NCBI GenBank assembly: GCA_973895155.1
Contig: OZ316896.1
Coordinates: 3,906,001 to 3,970,000, forward strand
DNA from: Marsupella aquatica
Lineage: Eukaryota > Marchantiophyta
Length of the DNA stretch: 64,000 nt
Reading direction: 5' to 3'
The translations under genes were made by a program, and so were the position numbers. This document shows, in pieces, positions 36,013-47,245 of the stretch (the first letter of the stretch is position 1; each line of letters begins with the position of its first letter). The notes under the pieces were generated by a model that worked only from the letters and a program-made list of their open reading frames with translations, did not search any database and was not told the origin of the DNA.

Positions 36013-37856
36013 CTTTGGATTGGGTGGATCCGGCCTTTTCGCAGCTGATCTCTTGGGTGCCTCAATCGCAACAACATCCTTCAGCCCTCCTCGAGACCGC
36101 AGTGATCGCTCCACCGGACCAGTTTGCGAAGGTTGGAGCGATGAGGCGGGAAGACCTTCAAATGGTTGTGGCATTTGATTCAAATATTCCACAATCTGGG
36201 AATCCGATTCCAAAATATCCGGTGCCACAATTTCTGTGCGAGTCACCTCTACAATATATTGGGGTCGAGACCACGAACCCGATCGCGTCAAGTCAGCTGT
36301 TAGTCTCTTAACAACTTGAGCCGAGTCTGGTGCCAAAAACATTCCCAGGTCTTGCACTCGATTCTTGGAAAAGCGCACATTATTGATGATTGTCTCCATT
36401 CTGGATGCAGTGGCAGTCTTCTCCTCGGTAATCAAAAGACCCTTCCAATATTGCAAAGCAAGGAGTGCCTGGACTCGGAGCTGCTCCGGTGAATATTTAT
36501 TCCAATCATCCAACGAGACCGTACTTAAGGGTGGATCGTTAAATTCAAACTCCGGGCGAAGAAAATAGTCTAATATTTTCTTCTTAACTGCAACTGAGGG
36601 TGAAGAAGGCTTCTTAAAATTCAGCCTTATTTTCGGTAGACGTTGTGCCTCAGGAATAAGCGAAAGATCCTTGGCCCTCTCGGCCTCCTTCCTCGCTGCC
36701 TCCAGTCTTGCGGCTTCTTCTCTCTCCAGTCTTGCGGAATCCACCTTTTCTGCCTCCAACTTCTCCGCCTCCACCCTCTCCGGTCTTGCGGTCTTGTCCG
36801 CCATCCTCTCGGCCAGAAGCCTCTCAGCCGCCTCACTCTCCGCCTTGGCCCTATTTTTGTCTGTCACTAAAAGGACTCTCGCAGCCTCCGCTTTCTCAGC
36901 CTAGGCTTTCTCCGCCTGGGCTTTCTCAGCCTGGGCTTTCTCCGCCTGGGCTTTCTCAGCCTGGGCTTTCTTGGCATCCGCTTTCTCAGCCTGGGCTTTC
37001 TCGGCCTCCGCTTTCTCAGCCTGGGCTTTCTCGGCCTCCGCTTTCTCAGCCTGGGCTTTATCAGCCTGGGCTTTCTCAGCCTGGGCTTTCTCAGCCTGGG
37101 CTTTCTCAGCCTGGGCTTTCTCAGCCTGGGCTTTCTCGGCCTCCGCTTTCTCAGCCTGGGCTTTATCAGCCTGGGCTTTCTCAGCCTGGGCTTTATCAGC
37201 CTGGGCTTTCTCAGCCTGGGCTTTCTCGGCATCCGCTTTCTCCGCCTGGGCTTTCTCCTTCTTCTTCGCGGCAGTTGCTTTTCTAGCTGTTGCCTTTTTC
37301 TTCTTAACCTCCTTCTTTTGAAGCTGCTCTTGCCGGGCCGCCTCTTGTCGGGCCGCCTCCTCCTGCCGGGCCGCCTCCTTCTTTTGAAGCTCCTCTTGCC
37401 GGGCCGCCTCCTGCCGGGCCGCTTCCTTCTTTTGAAGCTCCTCTTGCCGGGCCTCCTCCAGCCTGGCCTCCTCCTGCCGGGCCGCCTCGTGCCGGGCCTC
37501 CTCTTGCCAGGCCTCCTCCTGCCGGGCCGCCTCCTCTCTGGCCTCCTCCTTCCGGGCCGCCTCCTCTTGGTCCACCTCATGTCGAGGCTCCTGTGTGGCC
37601 TCTTCATCAGAGTCCTCAGCGTCCTCGGAACCCTCCATCTCCTCGTCCTCTTCATCAGCGTCCTCAGCGTCCTTCATCTCCTCTCCGTCACTCTCTTCAT
37701 CTCCTCTATTGTCGGAATCTCCGACGTCGTTCTGCGTATCTGTCATCCACTCTGGATCTTGGTCATTGACATCCCCATCCATGTCACCTTCCCCCTCACC
37801 ATCCGCATCACCATTGCTCCCTGCATCCTCAACATTGAAACCGCAGTCGACTTGAT
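36013..37856 (-). pseudogene. Acidic, Glu/Ala/Gln-repeat exon with conserved C-terminal segment
   Basis: The exon enters in phase 1 after TTTTATTCAG (AG at 37857-37858). It encodes an acidic, Asp/Glu-rich stretch (about 37570-37850), then a long charged helical region with EEARQEEARQEELQKKE-type repeats (about 37318-37570), then about 24 tandem AQAEK units of 15 bp (36901-37257). The last unit has TAG where the others have CAG (36901-36903). Past it the same frame stays open for 290 more codons: more Glu/Lys/Ala coiled-coil sequence, then a less repetitive segment (IRLNFKKPSSPS, LDYFLRPEFEFNDPP, LLALQYWKGLL). A likely donor is AAG/GTCATT at 36012. This looks like a linker or scaffold region between enzymatic domains. 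Confidence 0.6.
36901..37257 (-). repeat. 15-bp tandem repeat encoding AQAEK
   Basis: About 24 units with minor variants (AEAEK, ADAEK, ADKAQ). It is in frame throughout except for the final CAG-to-TAG change. It should be length-polymorphic. Confidence 0.9.
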
Positions 37857-37974
37857 CTGAATAAAATCAGATCATTTGATAAGAATGACTCACGCGTGAA
37901 AAGAAATGTTATGAATATCCACGCACATGTTCGCGTGACGCAATAAGAAGTAAGAGGTTTCAAAAGTAACTTAC

Positions 37975-38296
37975 CTTGGATTGGCCCACTAGGGTACTCT
38001 GTTGGTCGAATATACAATCGATCGAAATCTTCAGAGAGTGCATACTCTTGCAATAATTGATTACAAATATTATCAGGGATATGTTGTTCATGGAGGACAT
38101 CCAAAACATCAGCCCTGAGAGCAGTTACGGATGGACGGTACTTCATTAATTTATCTATATATTTTTCTATACTAGCCCGTACTGGGTCAATCAATGACAG
38201 CGTTGTATCAATTGTCGTCGTGGTGTGTTGCAAGAAACAAGACAACTCCCTATGCGTTGCCACAGGGCAGTAATATTTTACATTGGATCCAGCATC
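37975..38296 (-). pseudogene. Exon following the methylase-like segment
   Basis: The acceptor TTTTTTTACAG precedes GATGCTGG (38296), and a perfect donor, CAAG/GTAAGT, ends it (37975). Phase in is 0 and phase out is 1, matching both neighbours. The first residues (DAGSNVKYYCPVATHREL) directly continue the WAICFGEGTN motif of the previous exon, as in the methyl-donor-binding region of N6/N4 DNA methylases. The rest is helical and unrecognised. The following intron (37857-37974) contains the palindrome at 37921. Confidence 0.6.
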
Positions 38297-38396
38297 CTGT
38301 AAAAAAAGCCGAAATTAGTTCACAATATTAATTGAGAATATAATAATCTAAATAATCTTAAAATCGAAACCCCAAAATATAAATCTCAAAACTTAC

Positions 38397-39699
38397 CATT
38401 AAGCACTGGATCAAGTTCGTTCCCTCACCGAAGCATATAGCCCATTCCCCACATTAGACGAATTGACTAACAATACTTTCAAAGAATGGAAGTATCTTTT
38501 CTGGGGAAGGTGTCATGAACTCGTCGCTCTCTTCAAAATTGGATATTTTTTCAATCTGATATTTGGAGACCAATTGGAACTCTAGGGCTTGTGGATCGCT
38601 CATTGTACTGAAGGCCAAGCTGTGAAAAGCGTAGGTTACAATAAGCTTCTTCTCCTTCGGCCTCTTCTAAATATAATGGCTATCGACAGCAACGTAGTGT
38701 GTGTACTTCCCTAATTCCCGTTTGATTAAGTAAGACTCAACGGGAGAGGCTACAATAATAACCACATGGTGTGGTTTTGCCCCTATCTCGCTAGTAGCAC
38801 GAAATAACCCCTCAGAATGAGCAATTTGGCGGACGCAAATCTCCCATTGATGAGGGATCAAAATAAATCAAGCTCGCAAGGTTCTTGTCTTCACGTATGA
38901 TACAGTCTGCAAACCCAGCATTTTGTATATCCTGCAGGGATCGCAATTTCAGCCTCTCACCGACCGGCCGCACTAGTTGGTTTCCTTGACTATCAACTGA
39001 TTTCTGTATTCCTTCCACCAACCTGTAGAATATAGGGTCGATCTCCTTCAACAAATTATCATTACTAATATTTACATTTAAGCACTTCTTCAGATAACCA
39101 CTCAACGCATCTCTCAACTGCTTCAGCACCATCTTGTCGAGCTTAAAGCGATCAATCATTCCTTTGACCCGCAATTTCCGCGCTGAATCTGTCAGACTTT
39201 TCAGCTCCGTCCGGGTGGATGTTTCCCCATTGAGTTTACTCAATAATAAAATCTCAAACTCAACTTTCATCTTCTTCTTTATACAGAATTGCTCCAAACT
39301 CATGCTGGTCGTTGACAACACTCGAGCCTCAGAGGACTTCCTCGCCTTCCCAGATTTCACTTTGATGCTTTGGTTTTTGAGTATAGACAGTCTTCCGCTC
39401 AACATATATTCCGCTGCCTTTCGAAGAACCGAGTCTGAGCACCCTTGACAAGAACGGAACGTCTTCTTTAGAAGATGATAAGCACATGGATTATCCGCAA
39501 TTTTGACGGTGTCCCTCTGTAAAATTCTGTTGTAAATTACAAGCTCTCCTGTCCTTGATAGTTCATAGACCTCCATCCACTTCTTGAATGTTTCGTCCTC
39601 CATTGTAAAGAGAAACGGAGCCAATTCTCCAAATTTCATCATTTCGTTCTTCCCCATTTGAGCCCATGGGCAGACAAAACTCGTAGCTCTCATAAATAC
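38397..39699 (-). pseudogene. Long exon with frameshift and two stops; methylase-like 3' end
   Basis: The acceptor TTGTTTTTCAG (AG at 39700-39701) leads in phase 0 from the ParB-like exon. About 290 codons are open, Lys/Ser-rich and mostly helical. The frame then shifts by one near 38815-38860 and continues with HHVVIIVASPVESYLIKREL and YVAVDSHYI. It meets TAG at 38667 and TAA at 38454, and ends at an ATG/GTAAGT donor (38396). The last part, SPEKILPFFESIVSQF followed by GEWAICFGEGTN, has the order seen in N6/N4 DNA methylases: a Lys-Pro-like entry, then a GxGT-like loop. The classical FxGxGTT residues are not kept. I infer a degenerate methylase domain, at low certainty. Confidence 0.5.
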
Positions 39700-39798
39700 C
39701 TGAAAAACAATGGAAACATGACAATTCTAAGCTTGACGCGACCATTCGCGTGACAAAAGTTTATACGATAATGTGATCGAAGAGGGTTATTTATATAC

Positions 39799-41038
39799 CT
39801 TCCAATTTGGATGACGATAATGTGATCCAGGCCACCCAAATGAGTTCCAGATATTACGACACTGTCGTACAATGGTGAGAAACTGTCCTTCTTCCATTGA
39901 TGTTTGATGACAGTGGTTCAAAGCTTTTGATAATCCCATCAAATGAACATTATTGTCGTTGTTGAGCGTTGCCCAAAACATTATAGCTTCTACAGTACCG
40001 CAAGCGTCTCGTACAACTTGGCTGACTTTGTCGTCCTCTCTCAGCAATTTGTACGCCATTATTGTGTGCTGGCCTTCGAGTATCCAGAAATGACTGGTCA
40101 TAATGTCCTCCTCCTTTGGCGATGAATCGTAGGGCATCCCATTGTAGTCGGGATCTCTGTCGGCCTCCGACTGAACCCACTTCACAGGGACTAAAAAGCA
40201 GCATTGCTTCTCGAACTTTATAGCCGAATGAGAGAGGAGTGAATTCTTTAGCCTATCTGTGTAATCCTGATTCCACTCTCGGCACTTGATGTGGTCCGGT
40301 GCAAGATGACAACGTGATGTCTCAACAAAAAATGACTTGCTGTTAAATATATTCACAGCACTATATTCTTTGAGGAAAGAATCAAACAGAGCCCCGACAT
40401 TCGCTGAGGTAATTACTTTCGGAAGATTCTCCGCCGAGTATATTTCAACCTTGCTCACTGGCGGGGCCTTTCCCAAGCAAAATCCCTGGTTGAAAGGAAC
40501 TCTCTGGAACTCAAGTACGTCAATAATGTATTGACAAATCAAATCTCCCGTTGATGCCTCTGGATCGGAAGGATATCCCACACTAGTAACCTTTTCCAAG
40601 GCGTGCCTTGCACCTAGAAGATCATCGATTATGGGTTGATTGAAGGTTACATATTGCGTTCGATCCAAACAAATGCTTATTTTGTCTTCCTGCTGGTCGT
40701 CGCTGACTAGCAGAACCAATCCCTCTGTACACTCTTTAACTTTCATGTTCTTCTCAAAGAAACACCCGAGAATTTTTGATCTCTCCAAAACTGTAGCTTT
40801 ATCATTTCTTGCCACCACAAGACGGACAGCCCCATTGCGAACGACTATTCCAAAATCGGATATCTCAGTCGATTCAAAGAGATGGATACTCTTTGTCTCC
40901 GTTGTTCTCTCTCTGATTGACTTTCCTCGATATGCAAGTATGGATGTCTCTGCGGGAGTCATTTTTGTCTTGGCTTTCTTTCGAGAAGCAGCTTTAGACG
41001 AGTCTCTTTTCCGCTTTGAGGTTCCGATAGGATCCATT
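39799..41038 (-). pseudogene. ParB/sulfiredoxin-like domain exon, 413 codons
   Basis: The exon enters from the F-box-like exon at 41117 through a 78-bp intron (41039-41116) with exact frame joining (AT/A, Ile, then Met). It leaves through AAG/GTATAT (39798) in phase 0. The start is basic (KRKRDSSKAASRKKAK), a likely nuclear signal. Near its middle lies a ParB-like core: WNQDYTDRLKNSLLSHSA, then FLVPVKWV, then FWILEGQHTIMAYKLL. This matches the ParB N-terminal pattern, a Ser-initial helix, a P-x-V strand and the GxHR-type motif with GQHT here. Such domains in phage and plasmid proteins are nucleases, CTPases or DNA-modification partners and are often fused to DNA methylases. Open throughout. 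Both flanking introns carry the palindrome. Confidence 0.55.
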
Positions 41039-41116
41039 CTTAAATAGACAAATATTGAAAGTTAAACATTTATTATAAAATACTAACACGCACATGGTCG
41101 CGTCGTGCCGAATTAC

Positions 41117-41643
41117 ATTTTAGGAACATTTATCCTGACCCAATCTTCTCGCTCATCTTCATCTAACCAAAACCAAAGGTTCCTAAATGTGTCAAGTTCA
41201 GATCCTTCAAATCCACCCAAAATGTCCAGCGGCGGGAGAGTTCTGATGGATTCTGTAAATCTTAATGCTACACTCCGTGAAGTCAAATGCCTTCGAAGCG
41301 ATTCATATCCTGGTCTATCAGTGAAGTCGTAAGCTACCAAGGTGACCGTCGCCCATGTACTACTATAAGTAACTATGTGGCACCACTTCTTACTGACTGT
41401 TCGAATGGCGATCAAGTCCATGACCCGATTTTTAATCGCAGTATTCGACAAATTCCCAAGACAGTGGAAAAACTCTTTGACTAATGGCCAAATATATTTC
41501 TCGACAATATCATCCGGAAGACCGGGTATCAGGTCTTCAGCTTGACTCCATATCATGTTTCGGTTCATAACCTTTGCACGTGCAATGCGCTCCATCATCA
41601 TTTGACAATGAGATTTTTGATTCATGTCAAAGGACTGCAGCAT
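41117..41643 (-). pseudogene. F-box-like repeat 3 (exon)
   Basis: About 175 codons. The core LIPGLPDDIVEKYIWPLV, followed about 45 residues later by VSKKWCHIV, is the F-box pattern (LPxxIxxxI..., then L..VSKKWx.LV). It is one of three tandem relatives, with 188-aa and 183-aa neighbours. The donor at 41116 joins in frame to the ParB-like exon. F-box proteins couple targets to SCF ubiquitin ligases, but repeats this divergent are recognised only by pattern. Confidence 0.5.
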
Positions 41644-41677
41644 AATATGGAAAAGATTAAGAACAAGACCCTATCCA

Positions 41678-42245
41678 TTAAGAACTGGGACCACCGAGAT
41701 TCTGAGAAAATCTACCAAACCTTTCGATTAGGACATCTCGTTCTTCCTCATCTAAATTCCTATATTTGTTTGTAAACAATGCGATTTCATCAGAAGTAGT
41801 AGTCCCAAGAACAGATATTTCTGGAAGCATAGAAATATCCTGTCGAATAACTCGATAGACTGAGTCAAACTCCAACTCCTCAGTTTCGGGTATGTCGTAA
41901 AGAGCATCATTTGCGACATCGACAATCCGGTTTGCTTGTTTGAGGATAGTCCATAACCTTGTATTTGTAACTAAAAAGTTCCACTTCTTGCTACAAGCTC
42001 CAAGCCGAATAAGGTCTCGGACCCTATTGATAACCAAATCGTTATCGAGGTGTCGATATCCACGCAATCTTTCAATTGAAATAAAGTGTTCGTAGAGTAT
42101 TGGCCAAATGTTTGAAATGACCAAAACATCTGGTATTCCTCCAATGAGACTAGAGGAGGTTTCATCCAGCGTATCCCATATTGTTTTCTGTTTCTTTTCA
42201 TGAGATGAAAGGAAATCTCGAGTCTCATTCAAAAGTTGGCTCATC
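41678..42245 (-). pseudogene. F-box-like repeat 2 (exon or small gene)
   Basis: About 188 codons from ATG (42244), just after an AAAGCAG acceptor. It contains GGIPDVLVISNIWPIL and ACSKKWNFLVTNTRLW. It ends at TAA 34 bp before the next repeat, with no intron I can place, so the link between repeats 2 and 3 is broken or they are separate genes. Confidence 0.5.
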
Positions 42246-42310
42246 CTGCTTTTATCATATCACAAAACATTGTTAGAAGACATACGACGCGCTTCGTCAC
42301 GTAAGTTAAC

Positions 42311-42861
42311 TAGAATTCCTTAAAAGCGTAGATGTCACCCTCAAGGTATCCAACTTCGTGGCATCTGACTGTAAATTTCCATTTTTCAAGAGGGTGAAGA
42401 GCATTGTAAGTCTTCGTGAAGAGTTCCCTAAGATCTCTGGACATTGACCCCATGAATTTAATTCTTGGGTATTTCTGGAATAAACTTTGAACTGTCGATG
42501 AGAGAGACTCATTTCCGATCGGTTTAGTAGGATTTCCTGGGAAAGCCAAATCTAATAAACTCAACTTGATTACACCCAGAATATAGGTATTCCCAACAAG
42601 GTGGCGCCATCTGCGACACACCGAAGATAGTCCTACAAACTCATCCAATTCCTTTATTGAGAAATTTCCTGCATTAGCCGAGGAATTAAAAGTCTCCTGG
42701 ATCCGAGGCCATATCAATTCCGCGACAATGAAATCTGGAAGTCCAGGTAGTAGTGTTTCAACAAATACAGAATATCCCGCAAGTAGACCATCTTGGCTTC
42801 TGTCCAAAACGTCAAATATTGGGCATAGATATCTGAAGCTCTCTAGACCAGGTTCGCCCAT
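42311..42861 (-). pseudogene. F-box-like repeat 1 (exon or small gene)
   Basis: About 183 codons from ATG 42861. It contains LLPGLPDFIVAELIWPRI and SSVCRRWRHLVGNTYIL. The frame ends in TAG. If a GTTAAC donor (42310) and the acceptor at 42246-42247 are used, the 65-bp intron splits that codon as TA/G and the frame runs straight into repeat 2, so CAG was probably ancestral. That intron holds a slightly degenerate palindrome (42287). The true 5' end lies further upstream and is not identified. Confidence 0.5.
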
Positions 42862-42998
42862 GACTCTTTTCAGCCAAATGATATATCCCAGAGATTATAT
42901 TTCACGCGACTGGTCGCGTCTACAAATCAGAATGCATAAACAATTCTTTGAGAGACTGATTTTTTCGGGTCACAACGTGAAATCATAAATATTGCTTC

Positions 42999-43570
42999 GT
43001 CCTCTAACAGAACCAGTCAATGAGAGAGCAACCTCAGACGCGACTGGTCGCGTCAATTGAACCTAAATAACTATATCCACTGAACCTTCTGCGGAGATTT
43101 GGATATGGTACGCGCTCAGTAAATCTATCCAGTTTCCTTCTCACACGCGATTGGTCGCATCAACTGGTCCTAAAAGGAACCCTACCTCCTCTAACAGAAC
43201 CAGTCAATGAGAGCTCTACCTCAGACGCGACTGGTCGCGTCAACTGAACCTAAACAACTATATCCACTGAACTTTCCTTGTGGAGATTTGGATATGGTAT
43301 GCGCTCAGTAAATCTATCCAGTTTCCTTCTCACACGCGACTGGTCACGTCAACTGGTCCTAAAAGGAACCTTACCTCCTCTAACAGAACCAGTCAATGAG
43401 AGAGCAACCTCAGACGCGACTGGTCGCGTCAACTGAACCTAAACAACTATATCCACTGAACCTTCTATGGAGATTTGGATATGGTACGCGCTCAGTAAAT
43501 CTATCTAGTTTCCTTCTCACACGCGACTGGTCGCGTCAACTGGTTCTAAAAGGAACCTCACAGTATTTTC
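42999..43570. repeat. Tandem array, 3 units of about 190 bp, two palindromes per unit
   Basis: Units begin CCTCTAACAGAACCAGTCA. Each has one palindrome flanked by CAG..CAA and one flanked by CAC..CAA. It lies just upstream of the F-box-like exons, where a promoter or regulatory array could be. Confidence 0.9.
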
Positions 43571-43599
43571 ACACGACTGGTCGCGTCAACAGCTGAAAC

Positions 43600-46170
43600 A
43601 ACTTTTGGACAATAGGATAATACAGTGATACAACTGTGATTACTGACCCGTACGGACAAGGAAATCCGAGGAAGCATAATCATTCATTTGTATTCATTCA
43701 TGAACTTTACAATAATTCAGATGTTTGAGCTCTGTCATTGTGAAACTATTATATATTAGAAGTTTAGAGAATGATCCAGCTAAGATGATTCAATTTAGCA
43801 GTCTACTGGTTGTATTCGTCAATTAAAGGATTCAATTTAATGAGATTCACATAACATGAGAGTTTATATGATTAAATTCACAGCGTGCAAGTTTGTAATG
43901 ACTTACTTAAGACGATTCAGGTTGTATTTTAATTAGTGAGTTTGTATGATTCACACATATTTGAGTTTACAAACAAACCGCATTATGAAAATTGTGCTTA
44001 ACAATCAAGAGAAATTTTAGCAAACCACAATCAACACCAGCAGAAAATGTAGAAATTACACCTGAATTCTGAAAAATTGATGTAATCGCCTGAGAGATTG
44101 ACGTCCAAGCACTTGAACACCTTGCTGCGGCATTCCAGAAAGTAAATATAAGTTTGAAGATATTAATATGCTAAGCAACAACAACACAGCTTCTATACTT
44201 CTATACATAGAGCTTCGCTGCCACCAATTGAATAACATGTGCTTAATGCTAAGGAGCTCATTATGTTGAGTTAAAAAGATTCTTTCAGAAGTACAATCAA
44301 AGCTGTGGATAGGCAAACTGAGCATGAATAAAAGCGCACTAAACCTGAAGATTCAAAGAGGTGAAACAAACCAGAATGCTGAATGGAAGGAGCTAAAACA
44401 AGCTGCCAAAAAGTAGTTCGAGCTGCTGAAACACGTTGATCGAGCTGATATGAGCTTAAAATTGGCTGACACGAGCTGATACAAGCACTCCCAAAAAGCT
44501 AGCTGCAACGAACTAGCAAACTAGAAGTGAATACGAGCTGTAAATGCGAGCTGCAATGCGCCAACGAGCTCCTGGTCGAAACGATGGACAACTACTAAGA
44601 GTTGCAATGCGCCGACAAGCACCTGACCACAACGAACGAGCTGCAACGACAAAAATAAAATCCAGGGCAGGAGCGAGAGCGAGAGCGACGAGAGCAGGCG
44701 CGCAAAAGTCTAGGGAGCGAGAAACAACAACAATGAACAATGAACTCGAGACCGTGGGTGCCGACACTAAGGAAGGACTAATTAGGGTATTGTTTTAGCA
44801 TAACCCTAATAACAGCCTAGCGACAGGAAGGTTCCAGATGATCTCCGTACACTCCACCATCGACTGAACAAACTATGCAATCGTGAAAAAAAGATTATCG
44901 GATTCTTTTTGATTTTCCGTACTAAAGGAGATTTCTATTTGATGGCCAATTTGAAATTTAAATCGGTAATTATGCAACTACAAAAGATTATTAGTGGGGA
45001 CCCCCGGATCCGGATCCGTATCTTCACTATATCTGCCAATTCAAATCCAAAATGTGAACGAACAACAACTTTCTCACGATCGTTCCATCACGTAGTGGAG
45101 GCAAACTTCAAAATCATTCCATTTTGGTAGTGGAGACCGTCGGATCCGGATCCGTACTCCACTCTCTATCTTGCCAATTCAAACCCTTACTCTAAACAAC
45201 GTAAAACAATTCTCACGGTCGGGGAGAACCGATATTCAAAATCAATCCTGTACAATGATTCTCACAACTGGAGACTCAACCAATTTTCAAAATCAAAATC
45301 GAGTCCAGATGAACACATCCTCCATGGAGTCAATAGACTGATCTCATTGCTCACGGATCATTCTTCATTTTCAGTTTCTCCTGACCAGGATACTAGCTGG
45401 GCTCTCAGTGGAGGCTGATCCAAGGCACATTTGAGGTGGAGCAGATTGGATCATTCGACTATTCCAGTCGGAGGCGGAGCTCATTCAAGCAACGCTGGCG
45501 CAGTTCTTGTTGTATCACCTTCAATCTTGGGGAGAGCACATCCGATCAAGTGGGAGAGTTGCGACGAAGTGAGACGACAAACATTTAGAACCTCCATAGT
45601 CTACCTCATTCATCGAAGCATTCTAGCGGACCAACAAAGAGCGGCTATTCTGAAATCACAGTCTAGTCGAGGATTTTGATCTTGATATGATCAACAAGTT
45701 GTCATTCTCTGGTGGTGGGATTCGATCACGATACTCAAGGAAATTGGAGTTCGAAGGAGGAGGCTTAGTTGGCTGGGACGAGGAGGGTACGCTTGAAGGA
45801 AGAGGCTTGGCTGGGAGGAGGGTTTCCGCCAACATCGGAGGGTTGCCGCCAACATTGCTTAGACCACACGCAACTGAATAACTTGTAAGTATCAATCAGC
45901 ATTAATTCCACAATAAATGAGGAGAGTAGTTGCCTTAAATCACGCATTCAATGCATGAATTGAGTCAATGAAGTTATGGTCCAATTTCTCACTCCGAGTT
46001 TGATCAATCCGTGTTTCAAGTCCAATACAGAAGCAATGTATCAGAAGTACTAGTAGAGGATCCGAATGAATTCTCTAGTCTAAAATTGTATGGCGTACGC
46101 GTATAGTTGTCCGTACGTTTTGCTATTGTTTATTGTAGTCGACGGCCTAGCAAAACGAAACGTAATCGAG
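43600..46170. other. No gene recognised; BamHI-site-like duplicated motif
   Basis: About 2.5 kb without a supported gene. The word GGATCCGGATCCGTA recurs at 45005 and 45134 within two loosely similar blocks. Small frames (for example at 44544 and 45431) have no motif. Confidence 0.4.
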
Positions 46171-46180
46171 GTCCATTTTT

Positions 46181-47080
46181 CAGATCTTCCTGATCTCAAC
46201 TTGTTAGTAGGATGACCTGTTTTTTGGTTACACATGCAGTTCGTCACGCGCACAGTCGCGTGAACCAATTTATCTCGTGTCTTTTGATATTGTTTATTGT
46301 AGTCGACAGCCTAGCGAATTGGCCAGAAATCTATTTTAAAACCAACGTCTTCGTTTCATCATGCGCACGGTCGCGTTAATGTTTTAGAGGTCAGCAAAAG
46401 TTCTGCACTCTTAGATGTAATCGCCCTTTATTTCAGAGATCTTCCTGATCTCAACTTGTTAGTAGGATGACCTGTTTTTTGGTTACACATGTAGTTCATC
46501 ACGCGCACAGTCGCATGAACCAATTTATCTCGTGTCTTTTGATAATGTTTATTGTAGTCGAAAGCCTAGAGAATTGGCCAGAAATCTATTTTGAAACCGA
46601 GTTCTGATTCACACGACCGGTCGCGTTAATGTTTTAGAGGTCAGCGAAAGCTCTGCACTCTTAGACGTAATCGCCCTTTATTTCTCAGATCTTTCTGATC
46701 TCAACTTGTTAGTAGGATGACCTGTTTTTTGGGTTACACGTGTAGTTCATCACGCGCACAGTCGCGTGAACCAATTTATCTTGATATTGTTTATTGTAGT
46801 CGACTGCCCAGCGAATTGGCCAGAAATATATTTTAAAACCGAGGTCTTTGTTTCATCACGCGCCCGGTCGCGTTAATGTTTTAGAGGTCAGCGAAAGCTC
46901 TGCACTCTTAGACGTAATCGCCCTTTATTTCTCAGATCTGCCTGATCTCAACTTGTTAGTAGGATGACCTATTTTTGGTTACACATGTAGTTCATCATGC
47001 GCATAGTCGCGTGAACCAATTTATCTCAGGTCTTTTTGATATTGTTTATTGTAGTCGACAGCCTAGCGAATTGTCAGTCA
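46181..47080. repeat. Tandem array, 4 units of about 250 bp, up to two palindromes per unit
   Basis: Each unit has CAGATCTTCCTGATCTCAAC-type sequence, a palindrome with a CACAGT centre, TATTGTTTATTGTAGTCGA, and a second palindrome followed by TAATGTTTTAGAGGTCAG. Seven palindromes fall in this array. It lies downstream of the zinc-ribbon gene and upstream of the main exon series. Confidence 0.9.
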
Positions 47081-47245
47081 GAGGAATCTTGATTTTTCCT
47101 TGATTGCAAAAATGGTTACATCGATCCCGAAGGACTTCGGATGTGGAATCCATATCCACTAGCACTATCCAGGAATTTAAGCTACACAGTATCTATAACA
47201 AGTTCTAACTTGAACTACTCTTGAATCTGTAGTTCTAATCTTCGA

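Noticed and set aside
36708-37321. Pro/Leu- or Ala/Ser-rich repeat ORFs on the plus strand
   Set aside because: These are antisense shadows of the AQAEK minisatellite; any 15-bp repeat is open in several frames.
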